Below are positions 17,449 through 27,785 of a stretch of 64,000 bases of DNA, in pieces. Position numbers and translations under genes: made by a program. Numbering within the stretch: the stretch's first letter is position 1; the number at the start of each line of letters is the position of its first letter. The stretch comes from Thalassospira sp. MCCC 1A01428. GTDB lineage: Bacteria > Pseudomonadota > Alphaproteobacteria > Rhodospirillales > Thalassospiraceae. The DNA lies in assembly GCF_002115825.1 (NCBI RefSeq), contig NZ_JFJZ01000006.1, positions 1 to 64,000 on the forward strand, given 5' to 3'. Below the pieces are notes generated by a model. It was not told the origin of the DNA. It did no database searches and worked only from the letters and a program-made list of their open reading frames with translations.

Positions 17449-20400
17449 ATGGCAAAGTTTTTCATTGATCGCCCGGTATTTGCCTGGGTGATTGCCCTTG
17501 TAATCATGTTGGCGGGGGGGCTGTCGATTCTGCAATTGCCGATCGAACAGTACCCGTCCATTGCGCCGCCTTCGGTGAAGATATCGGCAACTTATCCTGG
17601 GGCATCGGCACAAACTGTTGAAAATACGGTCACCCAGGTGATCGAACAGCAGATGAACGGCCTTGATAATCTGCGTTATATGTCCTCGACCAGTGATTCA
17701 ACCGGTCGTGCGCAGATTACCCTGACTTTTAACTCCGAAGCTGACCCGGATATTGCCCAGGTTCAGGTGCAAAACAAATTGCAGGCGGCAATGTCTGTTT
17801 TGCCAAGCCAGGTGCAGCAACAGGGCATTAATGTTACCAAATCCAGCGGGTCGTTCCTGATGGTGGTGGGGTTTGTGTCCTCCGATGGTAAAATTGGTGC
17901 CTATGACCTGGCCGATTTCGTTTCCAACACCATCAAAGACCCGATTTCGCGTGTAAACGGCGTTGGCGATGTACAGGTGTTTGGTGCGCAGCACGCCATG
18001 CGGGTGTGGCTGAACCCAAATAGCCTGATCAGCTATGGTTTAACGGTTTCTGACGTTCGCAAAGCAATTGAAGATCAGAATACCGAAGTTTCCGCCGGTC
18101 AGATTGGCGGGGCACCTGCCGTCGAAGGTCAACAGATCAACGCAACCATTACGGCCCAAAGCCGCCTGCAGACGCCGGAAGAATTTTCCAACATTTTGCT
18201 GCGCGTGAACACCGATGGTTCGCAGGTTCGCCTTGGCGATGTTGCCCGCGTTGAAATCGGCGCGGAAAGCTATAACGTTGTTGCCCGTTACAATGGCAAG
18301 GATTCTGTTGGTATTGGTATCAACCTTGCCACTGGTGCCAACGCCCTTGATACGGCAGAAGCGGTAAAAAGCCGCGTTGTCGAGTTGCAGGATTACATGC
18401 CTGCCGGTGTGAAGGTTGTTTATCCTTACGATACGACACCGTTTGTTAAAATTTCGATCGAGGAAGTTGTCCATACGCTGGTTGAAGCCGTCGTACTGGT
18501 TTTCCTTGTGATGTTCCTGTTTTTGCAAAACTGGCGCGCCACCCTTATCCCGACCATCGCCGTTCCGGTGGTGTTGCTGGGGACGTTTGGCGTGCTGGCG
18601 GCGTTTGGCTATTCCATTAACACTTTGACCATGTTTGGCATGGTTCTCGCCATCGGCCTTCTGGTTGATGACGCCATCGTGGTTGTGGAAAACGTCGAAC
18701 GTGTGATGTTTGAAGACGGTCTGTCCCCGCGTGATGCAACTCGCAAATCAATGGAACAGATCACCGGTGCCCTGATCGGTATCGCCCTTGTGCTGTCGGC
18801 CGTGTTTATTCCGATGGCTTTCTTCTCCGGTTCGACCGGGGCAATTTACCGTCAGTTCTCGATCACGATTGTCTCGGCAATGGTGCTGTCGGTGGTTGTT
18901 GCTATTGTTCTGACACCGGCCCTTTGCGCCACCTTGCTTAAAAACTCGCATCACGACCCTTATAGCCGTAAGGGCCTGTTTGGCCTGTTTAACCGCGGTT
19001 TTGACAAAACCAATACGTTCTACCAGAGCAGTGTTGGCCATGTTGTTAATCGCAAATGGCGCTATCTGGTGGTTTATGTTGGTCTGGTCGGTGGTCTTGG
19101 TTATCTGTTTACCCAATTGCCATCATCGTTTTTGCCCGATGAAGACCAGGGCATCATGTTCTCGATGGTGCAATTGCCCGCAGGTGCCACGCAGGAACGC
19201 ACAATTGGTGTTCTGAAAAAGGTCGAAGACCATTTTCTGAATGACGAAAAAGAAAATGTGAATGGCATCTTTACCGTTGCGGGCTTCAGTTTTGCCGGTA
19301 GCGGGCAAAATGCCGGTATCGCCTTCGTCAGCCTGAAAGACTGGTCGCAACGTACCGAGCCGCAACAGGCGGTCAAGGCGATCATTGGCCGGGCCTATGG
19401 CTTCTTTGCCCAGATCAAGGAAGGCATGGTGTTTGCCTTTACCCCGCCGGCGATTGTCGAGCTGGGTACGGCAAACGGCTTTGACATGCAGCTGGTGGAT
19501 CGCGGGGCTGTTGGCCACGATGCGCTGGTTGCTGCGCGTAACCAGTTGCTTGGCATGGCGGCCCAAAACCCGGCAGTTCAGGGCGTTCGTCCGAACGGTC
19601 TGGATGACATGCCGCAATTCGAGGTGAATATTGACCAGGAAAAGGCCAAGGCACTTGGTCTTTCCATCGGCGATATCAACGATACCCTGTCCACTGCCTG
19701 GGGGTCGAGCTACGTTAACGACTTCATGGAAAAAGGCCGGGTTAAAAAGGTTTATATTCAGGCTGATGCAAAATATCGCATGATGCCAAAGGATATGGAC
19801 AACTGGTATGTCCGTAACGACAAGGGCGAAATGGTGCCGATTTCGGCATTTGCGACCACGTCGTGGGGTTATGGTTCGCCGCGTCTGGAACGCTTTAGCG
19901 GTTTGTCATCCCTTAATATTCAGGGGCAGGCGGCACCGGGGGTCAGTTCTGGCGATGCGATGAATGCCATGGCCGATATGGTTTCCAAGCTGCCAGCCGG
20001 TATTGGTCTGGAATGGACGGGGCTGTCCTATGAAGAACGCGCGGCTGGTGACCAGGCGCCGGCACTGTATGCCTTGTCGGTTATTGTTGTGTTCCTGTGC
20101 CTTGCCGCCCTTTACGAAAGCTGGTCGATCCCGGTTTCCGTGATGCTGGTGGTGCCGCTGGGCGTTTTGGGTGCCGTTGCGGCAGCTTTGCTGCGCGGTT
20201 TGCCCGATGACGTGTATTTCCAGGTGGCCCTGTTGACCACAATTGGCTTGTCGGCAAAGAACGCCATTCTGATTGTTGAATTCGCCCGCGATCTTTACGA
20301 AGACGGGATGGATTTGCTTGATGCAACAGTGGAAGCGGCGCGGCAACGTTTGCGCCCGATCATTATGACATCGATGGCGTTTACGCTGGGTGTTTTGCCC

Positions 20401-20595
20401 CTTGCGATCAGTAGCGGTGCCGGGGCAGCAGCCCGTATTGCCGTGGGTACTGGCGTGATGGGCGGGATGATTGCCGCAACGGTTCTGGCAATTTTCTTCG
20501 TGCCGCTGTTCTTTATGGTGATTGTCGGCACGTTCTCGCGCCGCCAGGTTCAGCACAAGGAAAAGCCGGTTATCGACGATAGCCCGGAACTTTAG
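17449..20595 (+). CDS. RND multidrug efflux pump, HAE1 family (AcrB/MexB type)
   Basis: Inner-membrane proton-driven drug exporter of 1048 residues, full length. The N-terminus [27 protein letters not shown] is standard for HAE1. Two large periplasmic loops follow TM1 and TM7. The proton-relay aspartates are in [18 protein letters not shown], and the second half has [17 protein letters not shown]. No outer-membrane TolC-like channel gene is adjacent, so the pump probably uses a channel encoded elsewhere. Two hairpin terminators follow. Confidence 0.96.
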   Translation: MAKFFIDRPVFAWVIALVIMLAGGLSILQLPIEQYPSIAPPSVKISATYPGASAQTVENTVTQVIEQQMNGLDNLRYMSSTSDSTGRAQITLTFNSEADPDIAQVQVQNKLQAAMSVLPSQVQQQGINVTKSSGSFLMVVGFVSSDGKIGAYDLADFVSNTIKDPISRVNGVGDVQVFGAQHAMRVWLNPNSLISYGLTVSDVRKAIEDQNTEVSAGQIGGAPAVEGQQINATITAQSRLQTPEEFSNILLRVNTDGSQVRLGDVARVEIGAESYNVVARYNGKDSVGIGINLATGANALDTAEAVKSRVVELQDYMPAGVKVVYPYDTTPFVKISIEEVVHTLVEAVVLVFLVMFLFLQNWRATLIPTIAVPVVLLGTFGVLAAFGYSINTLTMFGMVLAIGLLVDDAIVVVENVERVMFEDGLSPRDATRKSMEQITGALIGIALVLSAVFIPMAFFSGSTGAIYRQFSITIVSAMVLSVVVAIVLTPALCATLLKNSHHDPYSRKGLFGLFNRGFDKTNTFYQSSVGHVVNRKWRYLVVYVGLVGGLGYLFTQLPSSFLPDEDQGIMFSMVQLPAGATQERTIGVLKKVEDHFLNDEKENVNGIFTVAGFSFAGSGQNAGIAFVSLKDWSQRTEPQQAVKAIIGRAYGFFAQIKEGMVFAFTPPAIVELGTANGFDMQLVDRGAVGHDALVAARNQLLGMAAQNPAVQGVRPNGLDDMPQFEVNIDQEKAKALGLSIGDINDTLSTAWGSSYVNDFMEKGRVKKVYIQADAKYRMMPKDMDNWYVRNDKGEMVPISAFATTSWGYGSPRLERFSGLSSLNIQGQAAPGVSSGDAMNAMADMVSKLPAGIGLEWTGLSYEERAAGDQAPALYALSVIVVFLCLAALYESWSIPVSVMLVVPLGVLGAVAAALLRGLPDDVYFQVALLTTIGLSAKNAILIVEFARDLYEDGMDLLDATVEAARQRLRPIIMTSMAFTLGVLPLAISSGAGAAARIAVGTGVMGGMIAATVLAIFFVPLFFMVIVGTFSRRQVQHKEKPVIDDSPEL

Positions 20596-20675
20596 AAACC
20601 TGGTCCCGGTGGTTGGTTTCGATCACCGGGGCATTAATCAGCGGGACTGACATTTATGTTGGTCCCGCACATGAA

Positions 20676-20703
20676 AAAGCCGGCCCGTTGCCGGACCGGC
20701 TTT
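20676..20703 (+). terminator. First hairpin after the RND operon
   Basis: AAAGCCGG (20676-20683) pairs with CCGGCTTT (20696-20703), followed by GTTCCC, so it has a weak tail. Confidence 0.6.
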
Positions 20704-20774
20704 GTTCCCGCGCCTTCGACGGTCTGCAGAATAATCTGCAAGTCCCCCGACCCCGCCGTCGGTTGCGCGTGACG

Positions 20775-20802
20775 AAGAGCCGGTGCAAACGCACCGGCTC
20801 TT
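20775..20802 (+). terminator. Second, strong terminator after the RND operon
   Basis: A 12-bp perfect stem (20775-20786 with 20791-20802, arm AAGAGCCGGTGC) and AAAC tetraloop, followed by TTGTTTTG. The core AGCCGG is shared with the first hairpin. Confidence 0.88.
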
Positions 20803-21099
20803 TTGTTTTGGCCAAATGCGTGGGGATCGTCAAGGTCGGATAAGCTAAATCGACTGTATAGATCCGTATTATCGCATTGGGATAGGCGGAACCAGCTGCA
20901 ACGTGCTGCGTTTAGCTATCAATGGTTTGTTTTTCCAATTTGCCGTGTCCCTTGCGAGAATCGGAAAATCGACCATTTTCTGATAAATGCCCGATGCCGT
21001 TCTGGCGCGCTGGCAGCCCCCTTATGATCCTGCCTTGTGTTCTTTCTACGCCCGAAACGCATTCCTGGCCTGTTCGTCGTGTCTGCGAAAGGAACCTTC

Positions 21100-22830
21100 A
21101 TGTCCCGAACTATTGCCGAAACCATTGTCGATATGCTGGCCGATGCCGGTGTAAAACGCCTGTATGCGGTTACCGGCGACAGCCTGAATTTGCTAAATGA
21201 TGCCATCCGCCGCGACGGACGCATTGACTGGGTTCATGTGCGCCACGAAGAAGCCGGTGCCTATGCCGCCATGGCCGAAGGGGTGCTGGGGGGGATTGGC
21301 TGTTGTGCGGGCAGTTCCGGCCCCGGCCATGTGCATTTGATTAACGGTTTATATGATGCGCACCGCTGGGGCGCGCCGGTGATTGCGCTGCCATCTACCA
21401 TCGACCGTGCCGATTATGGCATGGAATCGTTCCAGGAAACCGACCTTGGCATGTTTGATGGCTGTAGCTGGTATAATGAGCTGGCGCAAATCCCCGAACA
21501 GGCACCGCGCATGTTGCAACAGGCGCTGCAAAACGCCATCACCCGCAAAGGTGTGGGCGTTTTTGGTTATAGCGGCGATATTCTGCCGCTTGATTTGCCC
21601 GAAACCTCCATCGCATCACCGGTTTACCGGCCCGAAACCATCGTTCGGCCCGACGATGCGACGCTTGATGAACTGGCTAATTTGCTTGCCAATGCCAAAC
21701 GCCCGCTTATTTACGGCGGAATGGGGTGCGACCACGCCCGTGCGCAGGTGCGTGAACTGGCCCGTCGCCTTAATGCGCCGCTGGGCTGGACGTTAAAAGG
21801 TAAAATGGCGCTGGAGCACGACAACCCCAACGGCATTGGCATGACCGGGTTTATTGGCGGCAAGGCCTGTGCCGATGCCATTGCCAAAGCCGATGTGGTA
21901 TTGTTGCTGGGAACGGATTTTCCGTGGAAGGACTTTTTAAAAACCGATGCCCGCATTGCCCAGATATTAACGCATGGCGAACGGCTGGGGCGGCGCACCC
22001 ATGTTGAAATGGGCCTGATTGGCGATGTGCGCGCCACACTGGATGCCTTGTTGCCGCGCCTTAAAAACCGCGACGATGACAGCTTTCTGAAAGACCGGCG
22101 CGACGTTTACACATCCGATCAGGAAGGTTTGGCACGCCATGCCAAAGACGGCGGCAAAACCGGCGAAATCAGCCCGGAATATTTAACCGCCATGATCAGC
22201 GAATATGCCGATGACGACGCCATTTTCACCGCTGATACCGGCATGACCACGGTATGGGCGGCACGTTATCTTGAAAGTACCGGTAAACGGGTCTTTATGG
22301 GGTCGTTCTCGCACGGGTCGATGGCCAATGCCATGCCCCAGGCCATGGGGGCCGCGCTGGCAGGCGAGGGGCGGCAAAGCATTGCCCTGTGTGGCGATGG
22401 CGGGCTGTCGATGCTGATGGGGGACCTTGCCACCATCGGGCAGTATCAGTTGCCGGTTAAAATGGTGGTCTATAACAATTCCAGCCTTGGCATGGTTGAA
22501 ATTGAAATGCAGTTGGCCGGTTTGCCCAATTACCAGACCGAAATGACCAACCCCGATTTCGCCCAAATCGCCAGAGCCTGCAATATCAAGGGTGTAACGG
22601 TGGATGACCCGGAAAAAGTCGATGATGCCATTCGGAGCGCAATGGCACATGACGGGCCCGTATTGCTGGATGTAAAAACCGACCGCTATGCCGTGGCAAT
22701 GCCGCCCCATACTTCTGTTGATCAGCTTGGCAGCTATGCGCTTAGCGAAGCAAAAATGATCCTTTCGGGGCGCGGTACCGAAGTGATCGACCAGATTTCG
22801 ACCAATTTCAAATATCTGCGCGATCTGTAA
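21100..22830 (+). CDS. poxB: Pyruvate dehydrogenase (quinone), ThDP- and FAD-dependent
   Basis: Peripheral membrane enzyme that decarboxylates pyruvate to acetate and CO2 and gives electrons to ubiquinone. It has 576 residues, close to E. coli PoxB (572). The N-terminal pyrimidine-binding domain includes VTGDSLNLLNDAIRR and HVRHEEAGAYAAMAEG. The ThDP motif is CGDGGLSMLMGDLATI with MVVYNNSSLGMVEIE. The ATG at 21100 has AAAGGA upstream and matches the family start; in-frame codons from 21037 look like leader. Acetolactate synthase is the main alternative, but the QAMGAALAG-GDGGLSMLMGDL region and length favour PoxB. Confidence 0.92.
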   Translation: MSRTIAETIVDMLADAGVKRLYAVTGDSLNLLNDAIRRDGRIDWVHVRHEEAGAYAAMAEGVLGGIGCCAGSSGPGHVHLINGLYDAHRWGAPVIALPSTIDRADYGMESFQETDLGMFDGCSWYNELAQIPEQAPRMLQQALQNAITRKGVGVFGYSGDILPLDLPETSIASPVYRPETIVRPDDATLDELANLLANAKRPLIYGGMGCDHARAQVRELARRLNAPLGWTLKGKMALEHDNPNGIGMTGFIGGKACADAIAKADVVLLLGTDFPWKDFLKTDARIAQILTHGERLGRRTHVEMGLIGDVRATLDALLPRLKNRDDDSFLKDRRDVYTSDQEGLARHAKDGGKTGEISPEYLTAMISEYADDDAIFTADTGMTTVWAARYLESTGKRVFMGSFSHGSMANAMPQAMGAALAGEGRQSIALCGDGGLSMLMGDLATIGQYQLPVKMVVYNNSSLGMVEIEMQLAGLPNYQTEMTNPDFAQIARACNIKGVTVDDPEKVDDAIRSAMAHDGPVLLDVKTDRYAVAMPPHTSVDQLGSYALSEAKMILSGRGTEVIDQISTNFKYLRDL

Positions 22831-22835
22831 CAGCA

Positions 22836-22853
22836 AGGGGGCCTATGCCCCCT
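22836..22853 (+). terminator. Short hairpin between poxB and the next gene
   Basis: AGGGGGC (22836-22842) pairs with GCCCCCT (22847-22853) with loop CTAT; GCCGG then TTTTT follow. It may be a partial terminator that lowers, rather than stops, readthrough into the glutamate-synthase-like gene. Confidence 0.6.
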
Positions 22854-22896
22854 GCCGGTTTTTAACGTTATGGGCCTTAACCATGGAACATCCCGC

Positions 22897-24582
22897 ATGA
22901 AACAGAAAGAAAGCATCCTTGCTGCGTTTAACGGCGGCAACGGCCCGATCCGCGCCATTTTACCCCTTATTGCCATTGTGGGGACTGTGGTTTGCCTGCT
23001 TGGTGCCGTCTGGGAGGATGACTGGTTATGGGGGCTGGTTGTGTTCCTGCCGGTGCTTGTGATTGCCCTGCATGACGTTACCCAACGCGATTACGCGGTG
23101 TTGCGCAATTACCCGGTTCTGGGCTGGGCGCGCTATCTGTTTCAGGATTTACGGCCCTATCTGCGGTCCTATATCGTCGAGGGCGACCTTGAAGGCCGCC
23201 CGTTTAACCAGGACCAGCGTCGTCTGGTTTATGAACGTGCGCGTGGGCAGGAAGATAACCACCCCTTTGGCACCGAGCTTGACGTTTACGCCCACGAATA
23301 TAAATGGATCAGCCATTCGATTGCCGCCAAAGAAGTCCCCGATATTGACCCGCGCATTACCATTGGCGGCCCGCAATGCACCCAGCCCTATAGTGCGTCG
23401 ATCCTCAATATTTCGGCCATGAGCTTTGGCTCCCTGTCGGCCCGCGCGATCGAGGCACTTAATACCGGGGCCAAAATGGGCAACTTCGCCCATGATACCG
23501 GCGAAGGTTCGATCAGTCCCTATCACCGCAAGGGCGGCGGTGATCTGATCTGGGAACTTGGCTCGGGCTATTTTGGCTGCCGGACCGAAGATGGTAATTT
23601 TGATGAAGACCTGTTTATCAAAGCTGCCTGTACCGATCAGGTTAAAATGATCGAAATAAAACTTAGCCAGGGGGCCAAGCCCGGCCATGGCGGGGTGCTG
23701 CCCGGTGCCAAAGTTACCCCCGAAATCGCCGAAACGCGCAAAGTGCCAGAGGGCGAGGATTGCATTTCGCCCGCGTCCCACAAAGCCTTTTCCACCCCGC
23801 GCGAAATGCTGCATTTCGCCGCCCGCCTGCGCGATTTATCGGGCGGCAAGCCGGTTGGCATCAAGCTGTGCGTCGGCCATCCGCACGAACCGTTTGCCAT
23901 TGCCAAGGCCATGCTGGAAACCGGCATCTATCTTGATTTCATCGTGGTTGACGGGGCCGAAGGCGGCACCGGTGCCGCCCCGATAGAGCTGTCAAACCAT
24001 GTTGGCCTGCCGCTCTATGACGGGCTGGTGATTGTGCGTAATGCGCTGGTGGGAACTGGCCTTAAAAAACATGTGCGTTTGGGGGCTAGTGGCAAGGTTC
24101 ATTCCGGCAGTGGTGTGGCCCATGCCATTGCACTCGGCGCTGACTGGGTGAATGCCGCCCGGGCCTTCATGTTCTCGATTGGCTGTATTCAATCCATGAG
24201 CTGCCATAAAGGCAACTGCCCCACGGGCATCGCAACCCAGGACCCGCGCCGCCAGCGGGGGCTGGTGGTAGAAGACAAGGCCGAGCAGGTCGAACGCTTC
24301 CACCGCAAAACCGTCCACGCGGCCCTGCAAATTTCAAGCTCTGCCGGGCTGGACAGCATCCACGACCTCGAACCCCACCACCTGTTCCACCGCATCAGCC
24401 CCACCGAAGCCCGCACGGCCGACCAGATTTACCCGTTCGTGGCGGAAAACCAGCTGATTGATGCGCCGGAAGATACCCCGTATGCCCTTTGGTGGAAAGC
24501 AGCCTCCGTGGATAGCTTCAATGTCGCCAAACAAGTTGGGGAAGAGCATAAGGCGCGGTCGATGGAACCGACGAGATTGTAA
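22897..24582 (+). CDS. Membrane-anchored FMN-binding glutamate synthase family protein
   Basis: Protein of 561 residues built from two N-terminal hydrophobic helices (ILPLIAIVGTVVCLLGAVW and LVVFLPVLVIALHDV) and a glutamate-synthase FMN barrel. The barrel shows SILNISAMSFGSLSARAIEAL, GHGGVLPGAKVT and GAEGGTGAAPIELSNHVGLP. A cysteine cluster SMSCHKGNCPTGIATQDP, with a further Cys six residues earlier, matches the [3Fe-4S] site of GltB. There is no glutaminase domain, so it is not a complete glutamate synthase; such stand-alone proteins have poorly known roles. Start chosen at 22897 for GGAACA upstream; 22870 is possible. It follows poxB by 66 bp. Confidence 0.9.
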   Translation: MKQKESILAAFNGGNGPIRAILPLIAIVGTVVCLLGAVWEDDWLWGLVVFLPVLVIALHDVTQRDYAVLRNYPVLGWARYLFQDLRPYLRSYIVEGDLEGRPFNQDQRRLVYERARGQEDNHPFGTELDVYAHEYKWISHSIAAKEVPDIDPRITIGGPQCTQPYSASILNISAMSFGSLSARAIEALNTGAKMGNFAHDTGEGSISPYHRKGGGDLIWELGSGYFGCRTEDGNFDEDLFIKAACTDQVKMIEIKLSQGAKPGHGGVLPGAKVTPEIAETRKVPEGEDCISPASHKAFSTPREMLHFAARLRDLSGGKPVGIKLCVGHPHEPFAIAKAMLETGIYLDFIVVDGAEGGTGAAPIELSNHVGLPLYDGLVIVRNALVGTGLKKHVRLGASGKVHSGSGVAHAIALGADWVNAARAFMFSIGCIQSMSCHKGNCPTGIATQDPRRQRGLVVEDKAEQVERFHRKTVHAALQISSSAGLDSIHDLEPHHLFHRISPTEARTADQIYPFVAENQLIDAPEDTPYALWWKAASVDSFNVAKQVGEEHKARSMEPTRL

Positions 24583-24622
24583 TAGTCGTTGTTTATTAGA
24601 GGCGTTTTACATATGAATTAAT

Positions 24623-25435
24623 TCATTTTTTTGTGGTTTGGATTCTTTTCATTTCTTCCTCGGTTAAAAGCGTCATTTTCATGGGTTGTCGTTCATCGTA
24701 TATTCTATTCATTTGAGACCTTACATCCCCAACCCTACGGTCATTTTTTGTAGGTGGGTGCCTGACATCAATTGCAGTGAGGATGTTGATACATCCTATT
24801 AATGTTTCTTTATCTTGATCGTCATTCTTGTCATTAAATTCTCTTGGAGATAATGTTTTATATACTTCGTCTAAAGAATTGCATTTTAATGTTCTTAAAA
24901 AAATAAGTCTTTCGTTGATGCGCTCCATTACAGAATCTCCAAATCTTATCGCTTCCTCTATTCTAGGTACGTATCCATTGTGAATGACATTGTTGCGGAA
25001 AGATACTTGAGTGTTGTCGTTCAATAAATTGGGAGTATTTTTTTCTAAGGCTAAGGTTGCGGTTACATACGCGCCAATTTGTCGCTCAGACATTTTTGCC
25101 ATAGGCTTCCAAGCGAGGCTTATTTGCGATTGACTAAGGCCAAAGTGGGTCATGGCAACTCGCCAGTAAAACTCATGAAACCTCTCTAAGGAGGATGCAA
25201 AAGATGATACAGCCTCTCTTGGGTAGCCATCAATTAATGCGTTTAAGCCCATTTCAAAAAGAAGTTCAAATTTTACGTTGTCTAGAATTACATTTTCTGT
25301 GTGTCCATTGCTGCAATTAACTTGGTATATTCCGTTGTCAGATAATTGAGAGATGGGAACTCTTATGTAGGGTTTGGTGCCTAACTTGTTTTTTGCCTCC
25401 ATTAGGCAGCGAGGGCAAAATAATGGAATAATCAT
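24623..25435 (-). CDS. Zinc-ribbon protein with HEPN-like R-x4-H motif, unknown function
   Basis: Protein of 270 residues in a strikingly AT-rich stretch unlike both flanks. The N-terminus has a likely zinc site: C7-x2-C10 and C41-x3-H45 (CPRC, CSNGH). A helical part follows (REAVSSFASSLERFHEFYWRVAM), and then FRNNVIHNGY, in which R147-x4-H152 matches the R-x4-6-H catalytic motif of HEPN ribonucleases and toxins. The helix-rich composition around it also fits HEPN. HEPN assignment is my inference from motif and context. Such proteins often act in phage defence or RNA processing; a lone gene with foreign base composition fits a transferred defence gene. No antitoxin-like partner is adjacent. 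Confidence 0.65.
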   Translation of the reverse strand: MIIPLFCPRCLMEAKNKLGTKPYIRVPISQLSDNGIYQVNCSNGHTENVILDNVKFELLFEMGLNALIDGYPREAVSSFASSLERFHEFYWRVAMTHFGLSQSQISLAWKPMAKMSERQIGAYVTATLALEKNTPNLLNDNTQVSFRNNVIHNGYVPRIEEAIRFGDSVMERINERLIFLRTLKCNSLDEVYKTLSPREFNDKNDDQDKETLIGCINILTAIDVRHPPTKNDRRVGDVRSQMNRIYDERQPMKMTLLTEEEMKRIQTTKK

Positions 25436-25582
25436 GTAAAAATATCCTTTTGGTCTGTGCGTTGTATGCTTGGATATTTAATTTAGATGGGTGATTTTTT
25501 TTTTGAGAAATAAAGTTCTTGTCAATAAGCAGTAGTGCCGTTTAAGGAGTTAAACGATCGGGCGTTAATGGAGCAATACTGA

Positions 25583-26752
25583 TTAATTTGAAATAACCCT
25601 CACCAATTTATCCAAAAACACCTCACAGCGTACCAACTGATCGAGCGCGATGAATTCATCGGGTTTGTGGGCCTGTTCGATATTGCCGGGGCCGCAAACC
25701 ACGGTGGGGATGTCGCCCAGTTCGGCGAAAATGCCGGCTTCGGTGCCAAAGCTGACTTTGCCGGTGGTGTTCGCCCCGGTCAGTTCCATGACAAGGCGGG
25801 TGACGTCGTCGTCATCGCCGGTGGCAAGGCCGGCGACATCGGCGACGGTTTCAATTTCGATGCCGACCTCGGGGTAGGTTTGGCGCATTTCCGGTATCAG
25901 GGTGTTGTCGAGATAGTCCTGAATGGTTTTGCGGATTTCAGCGCGATCATGCAGGGGCAGGTTGCGATATTCAAAATCGAACCAGCAATTTTGCGGAATG
26001 ATATTCAGCTGGGTGCCGCCCTGGATCAGCCCGGTATGGACCGTGGTGTGGTTGGGCACAAAGTCGTTGTCGTGCGGGCCTTCGTCGCGGAATTTTGCAC
26101 CGAGTTTTTTAAGAAACACAATCAGTTCGGCGGCAAATTCAACCGCGTTCACCCCTTCGCCCGGAAGGGACGAATGGCCTGAACGGCCCGTAACATGGGC
26201 GCGGCCGGAAAACTTGCCTTTATGCTGGGTAATGACCTGCATGCTGGTCGGCTCGCCAACAATACACATGGCCGGTTTGCAATTGAGATCATTGATCATT
26301 TCAACCAGGCGCGGTGCGCCGATGCAGCCAACTTCCTCGTCATAGGTAAAGGCGATGTGGATCGGTACGCGCAGATTGGCACTGGCGAAAAGTTCTGCCT
26401 TGCCCATCAGGCAGGCGAGGAAGCCTTTCATATCGCAGGAGCCCCGGCCATAAAGTTTGTCGCCGCGAATTTCGGTGGTGAACGGGTCGCTTTGCCAAAC
26501 CTGACCTTCGACCGGCACCACATCGCTATGGCCCGAAAGGATCACCCCGCCGGGAATATCCGGCCCGATAGAGGCATAAAGGTTGGCTTTGCCGTGATCG
26601 TCGTCAAACACCGTATGGCAGCGATAACCAAGCCCTTGCAGGAAATCCTGCGCCTGATTGATCAGATCCAGGTTGGAATCCATGCTGGTGGTTTTGTGGC
26701 TGATCAGTTTTTCAAGCCAGTCCAGGGTTTTTTCGGTCGGGTGCGCGCTCAT
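25583..26752 (-). CDS. argE: Acetylornithine deacetylase
   Basis: Cytosolic M20-family metallo-hydrolase of 389 residues that should release acetate from N-acetylornithine in arginine synthesis. Metal-site motifs are [32 protein letters not shown] and [12 protein letters not shown], plus the late [15 protein letters not shown]. Length and motif spacing fit ArgE best; a related deacylase such as succinyl-diaminopimelate desuccinylase is less likely. Its start overlaps the NAD kinase stop by 4 bp (ATGA), so the two are translationally coupled. Confidence 0.9.
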   Translation of the reverse strand: MSAHPTEKTLDWLEKLISHKTTSMDSNLDLINQAQDFLQGLGYRCHTVFDDDHGKANLYASIGPDIPGGVILSGHSDVVPVEGQVWQSDPFTTEIRGDKLYGRGSCDMKGFLACLMGKAELFASANLRVPIHIAFTYDEEVGCIGAPRLVEMINDLNCKPAMCIVGEPTSMQVITQHKGKFSGRAHVTGRSGHSSLPGEGVNAVEFAAELIVFLKKLGAKFRDEGPHDNDFVPNHTTVHTGLIQGGTQLNIIPQNCWFDFEYRNLPLHDRAEIRKTIQDYLDNTLIPEMRQTYPEVGIEIETVADVAGLATGDDDDVTRLVMELTGANTTGKVSFGTEAGIFAELGDIPTVVCGPGNIEQAHKPDEFIALDQLVRCEVFLDKLVRVISN

Positions 26753-27516
26753 TCGACAAACTGTTCCTTTAGAATACGTTCTTCAAGATTGTGTTCCGGG
26801 TCAAACAGCAGCCGGATTTTCATGCTGCGATCCTCGCGGACAATGACCTTGGAAACATCACGGACTTCGGTGTAATCGGCCACGGCGGAAACCGGGCGTT
26901 TTTCGGCATCAAGAATTTCAAAAACCACTTCGGCCCGTTCGGGCAGCAAGGCCCCGCGCCAGCGACGCGGACGAAACGGGCTGATTGGGGTAAGGGCCAT
27001 TAAACCGCTGCCCATGGGCAAAATCGGCCCGTGGGCGGAGAGGTTATAGGCTGTGCTGCCCGCCGGGGTACACACAAGTGCGCCATCACAAACCAGTTCG
27101 GGCAGGCGTTCCACCCCGTCTATTTTAATGCGTAATTTTGCGGCTTGCCGTGTTTCACGCAGAAGCGATACCTCGTTAATGGCAAGGGCGCACAGGCTGC
27201 CGCCATCCTTGGTGTGGGCTTCCATTTGCAACGGGTGCAGTTCCACCGTTTGGGATTCTGCAATGCGGTCGGGCAAATCGATTTCGCGAAATTCATTCAT
27301 CAAAAAGCCGACGGTGCCCCGGTTCATGCCATAAATCGGCACCTTGCGCCCCATATAGCGATGCAGGGTTTGAAGCATGAAACCATCACCGCCGAGCGCG
27401 ACAATCACCTCGGCCTTGTCGGGCGAAACATGGCCGTAGCGATGCTTGAGCCGATACATGGCATCCTGGGCAATTTTGGTTTCGGCGGCGACAAAGGCGA
27501 TTGAATGAATATACAT
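26749..27516 (-). CDS. nadK: NAD kinase
   Basis: Phosphorylates NAD to NADP. The 255-residue length is typical of the short alphaproteobacterial form. Signatures are the nucleotide-binding [13 protein letters not shown] near residue 40, [22 protein letters not shown] and [17 protein letters not shown]. It is the first gene of a two-gene operon with argE. The first in-frame ATG, at 27516, is used. Confidence 0.95.
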   Translation of the reverse strand: MYIHSIAFVAAETKIAQDAMYRLKHRYGHVSPDKAEVIVALGGDGFMLQTLHRYMGRKVPIYGMNRGTVGFLMNEFREIDLPDRIAESQTVELHPLQMEAHTKDGGSLCALAINEVSLLRETRQAAKLRIKIDGVERLPELVCDGALVCTPAGSTAYNLSAHGPILPMGSGLMALTPISPFRPRRWRGALLPERAEVVFEILDAEKRPVSAVADYTEVRDVSKVIVREDRSMKIRLLFDPEHNLEERILKEQFVE

Positions 27517-27785
27517 TTTTTATCCGTCGAGGCGGGAATGGCCACGTGGGCCGTCACGATAAGGTCCGACACACGATATGGACCGGAAAGGCACCCGGCG
27601 CAATCAGCCTGCAAATAGAGCCTTATTGATTTGGAATTGCAAGGGGCTGGCACAAAAACAGCCCGATCGGGGATGAAAGAAAGGTGATATATCTCACGTC
27701 GTTATCCTCAGGTGTTATTGACCTTGGGGCTAAAAGAGGTAACCCTTTGCATAGTTATGGTCACATTACGGCGTATCAAAACGAT

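Larger units (their letters stand above)
20596..21099. other. Intergenic region with two tandem terminators
   Basis: This 504-bp gap holds the two terminators listed separately and then the promoter region of poxB. No coding sequence is credible; short open frames here are in a stretch dominated by the hairpins. Confidence 0.6.

Noticed and set aside
17014..17613. A 199-residue antisense frame across the RND adaptor and pump genes
   Set aside because: Arg/Cys/His-rich, no ribosome site, and it runs opposite two strongly supported genes.
19906..20556. A 216-residue antisense frame inside the RND pump gene
   Set aside because: Composition is typical of a shadow frame (His/Gln/Asn-rich) and no family features are visible.
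24623..25435. Toxin-antitoxin operon
   Set aside because: No small partner gene lies next to the HEPN-like gene, so an operon cannot be claimed.
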